Positions 6,117 through 6,707 of a DNA stretch of 6,707 bases are shown piece by piece (within the stretch, counting starts at the first letter, position 1; the number at the start of each line of letters is the position of its first letter). The notes under the pieces are model-generated. The model saw only the letters and a list, made by a program, of their open reading frames with translations, was not told where the DNA came from and ran no database searches. Source of the DNA: Synergistaceae bacterium UBA4088 (GTDB lineage Bacteria; Synergistota; Synergistia; Synergistales; Thermovirgaceae); assembly GCA_002382605.1 (NCBI GenBank), contig DFYG01000067.1:1-6707 (forward strand), written 5' to 3'. Both the position numbers and the translations under genes were made by a program.

Positions 6117-6123
6117 AGGGAGG
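6117..6123 (+). promoter_or_regulatory. Ribosome binding site of mtnA
   Basis: AGGGAGG lies seven bases before the ATG at 6131, in the 24-base gap after xseA. There is no room for a promoter and no hairpin in this gap, so mtnA is probably transcribed with xseA. Confidence 0.7.
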
Positions 6124-6130
6124 CCGGATC

Positions 6131-6707
6131 ATGGTTCCTGAAACTCTCAAATGGGATCCCTCGGATGAAAGCCTGCTTCTTCTTGACCAGAGGTTGTTGC
6201 CGTCGGAGGTCCGGTATGTGAGGTGCAGGAAATATCTCGAGGTCGCCGTTTGCATAGAGAATATGACGGTCAGGGGAGCACCTGCTATCGGGATAGCCGC
6301 GGCTTACGGGCTTGCCCTTGCTTCCGTCGGGGGGATGGATGGCGTAAGAAAGGCCGCCTTGCGTCTTGCCTCCACGAGACCTACGGCCGTAAATCTTTTC
6401 TGGGCGATAGAAAGGATGACGCGCATTGCCGAAGAAGCCGGCGAAACAGCAGATATCAGATCGTTGCTTCTTGAGGAGGCCGACCTTATCCTGAAGGAGG
6501 ACATTGATTCCAACCTTGCCATCGGCAGGAACGGCCAGGGACTTCTGCAGGACCGGTGCCGTGTTTTAAGTCACTGCAATGCCGGCTCTCTTGCCACCGG
6601 AGGATATGGGACCGCCCTCGGAGTTATAAGGTCAGCCCGTGAGAACGGAAAGCATGTCACGGTTTTTCTCGATGAGACCAGGCCCGTATTCCAGGGATCG
6701 CGCCTTT
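6131..6707 (+). CDS. mtnA: S-methyl-5-thioribose-1-phosphate isomerase (3' end outside window)
   Basis: MtnA converts 5-methylthioribose-1-phosphate to 5-methylthioribulose-1-phosphate in the methionine salvage pathway. It is related to eIF2B subunits, and some relatives act on other 5-deoxyribose-type sugars. The first 192 residues are visible of about 340-350 expected; the window ends inside the gene without a stop. Family motifs are LLLLDQRLLPSEVRYV (15-30), MTVRGAPAIGIAAAYGLAL (45-63), STRPTAVNLFWAIERM (81-96), the block SHCNAGSLATGGYGTALGVI (147-166) with the likely catalytic Cys at 149 (codon 6575-6577), and DETRPVFQGSRL (181-192). The catalytic Asp would lie beyond the edge. The gene follows xseA by 24 bases, so the two probably share a transcript though their functions are unrelated. 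Confidence 0.95.
   Translation, partial: MVPETLKWDPSDESLLLLDQRLLPSEVRYVRCRKYLEVAVCIENMTVRGAPAIGIAAAYGLALASVGGMDGVRKAALRLASTRPTAVNLFWAIERMTRIAEEAGETADIRSLLLEEADLILKEDIDSNLAIGRNGQGLLQDRCRVLSHCNAGSLATGGYGTALGVIRSARENGKHVTVFLDETRPVFQGSRL

Overview
The window carries nine protein-coding genes, all on the + strand and closely packed. It looks like ordinary chromosomal core DNA from a diderm bacterium. A type IV pilus PilP-like protein and an outer-membrane secretin are followed by a series of genes (EF-P, CD1247-type zinc-ribbon protein, Asp23/Gls24, NusB, XseA) typical of Firmicutes-like gene order. An outer-membrane secretin together with a Gram-positive-style Asp23-nusB-xseA order fits the Synergistota best. 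That placement is an inference from gene content and order, and I cannot name a genus. I saw no insertion sequence, phage gene, CRISPR array, tRNA or rRNA, and no + strand stretch longer than about 120 bases without a gene.

Region 1 (1-2293), pilus assembly. The end of a PilP/GspC-like inner-membrane protein, cut by the window edge, overlaps the start of a PilQ-like secretin by 43 bp. The secretin start is fixed by a near-perfect Shine-Dalgarno sequence lying inside the upstream gene. The PilM, PilN and PilO partners would be expected just upstream, outside the window.

Region 2 (2294-3897), translation and envelope stress. After a 119-bp spacer come elongation factor P, a 129-residue coiled-coil plus zinc-ribbon protein and an Asp23/Gls24 protein. 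The EF-P is notable because the residue at the tip of its domain I loop, normally a modified lysine, is arginine (R35).

Region 3 (3898-6707). A strong GC hairpin with an imperfect T tract follows asp23. Only about 15 bases later begins a run of genes: an unrecognised two-helix membrane protein, nusB (4-bp GTGA overlap), xseA (23-bp overlap) and mtnA (24-bp gap, cut by the right edge). No xseB follows xseA, and the XseA helical region is short.

No clearly new multi-gene system is evident. The best leads are the Arg-type EF-P, the unrecognised membrane protein beside Asp23 (a possible functional counterpart of the AmaP anchor with the opposite domain order), the hairpin that splits the gene run just before the transcription antitermination gene nusB, and the short XseA without a neighbouring XseB.
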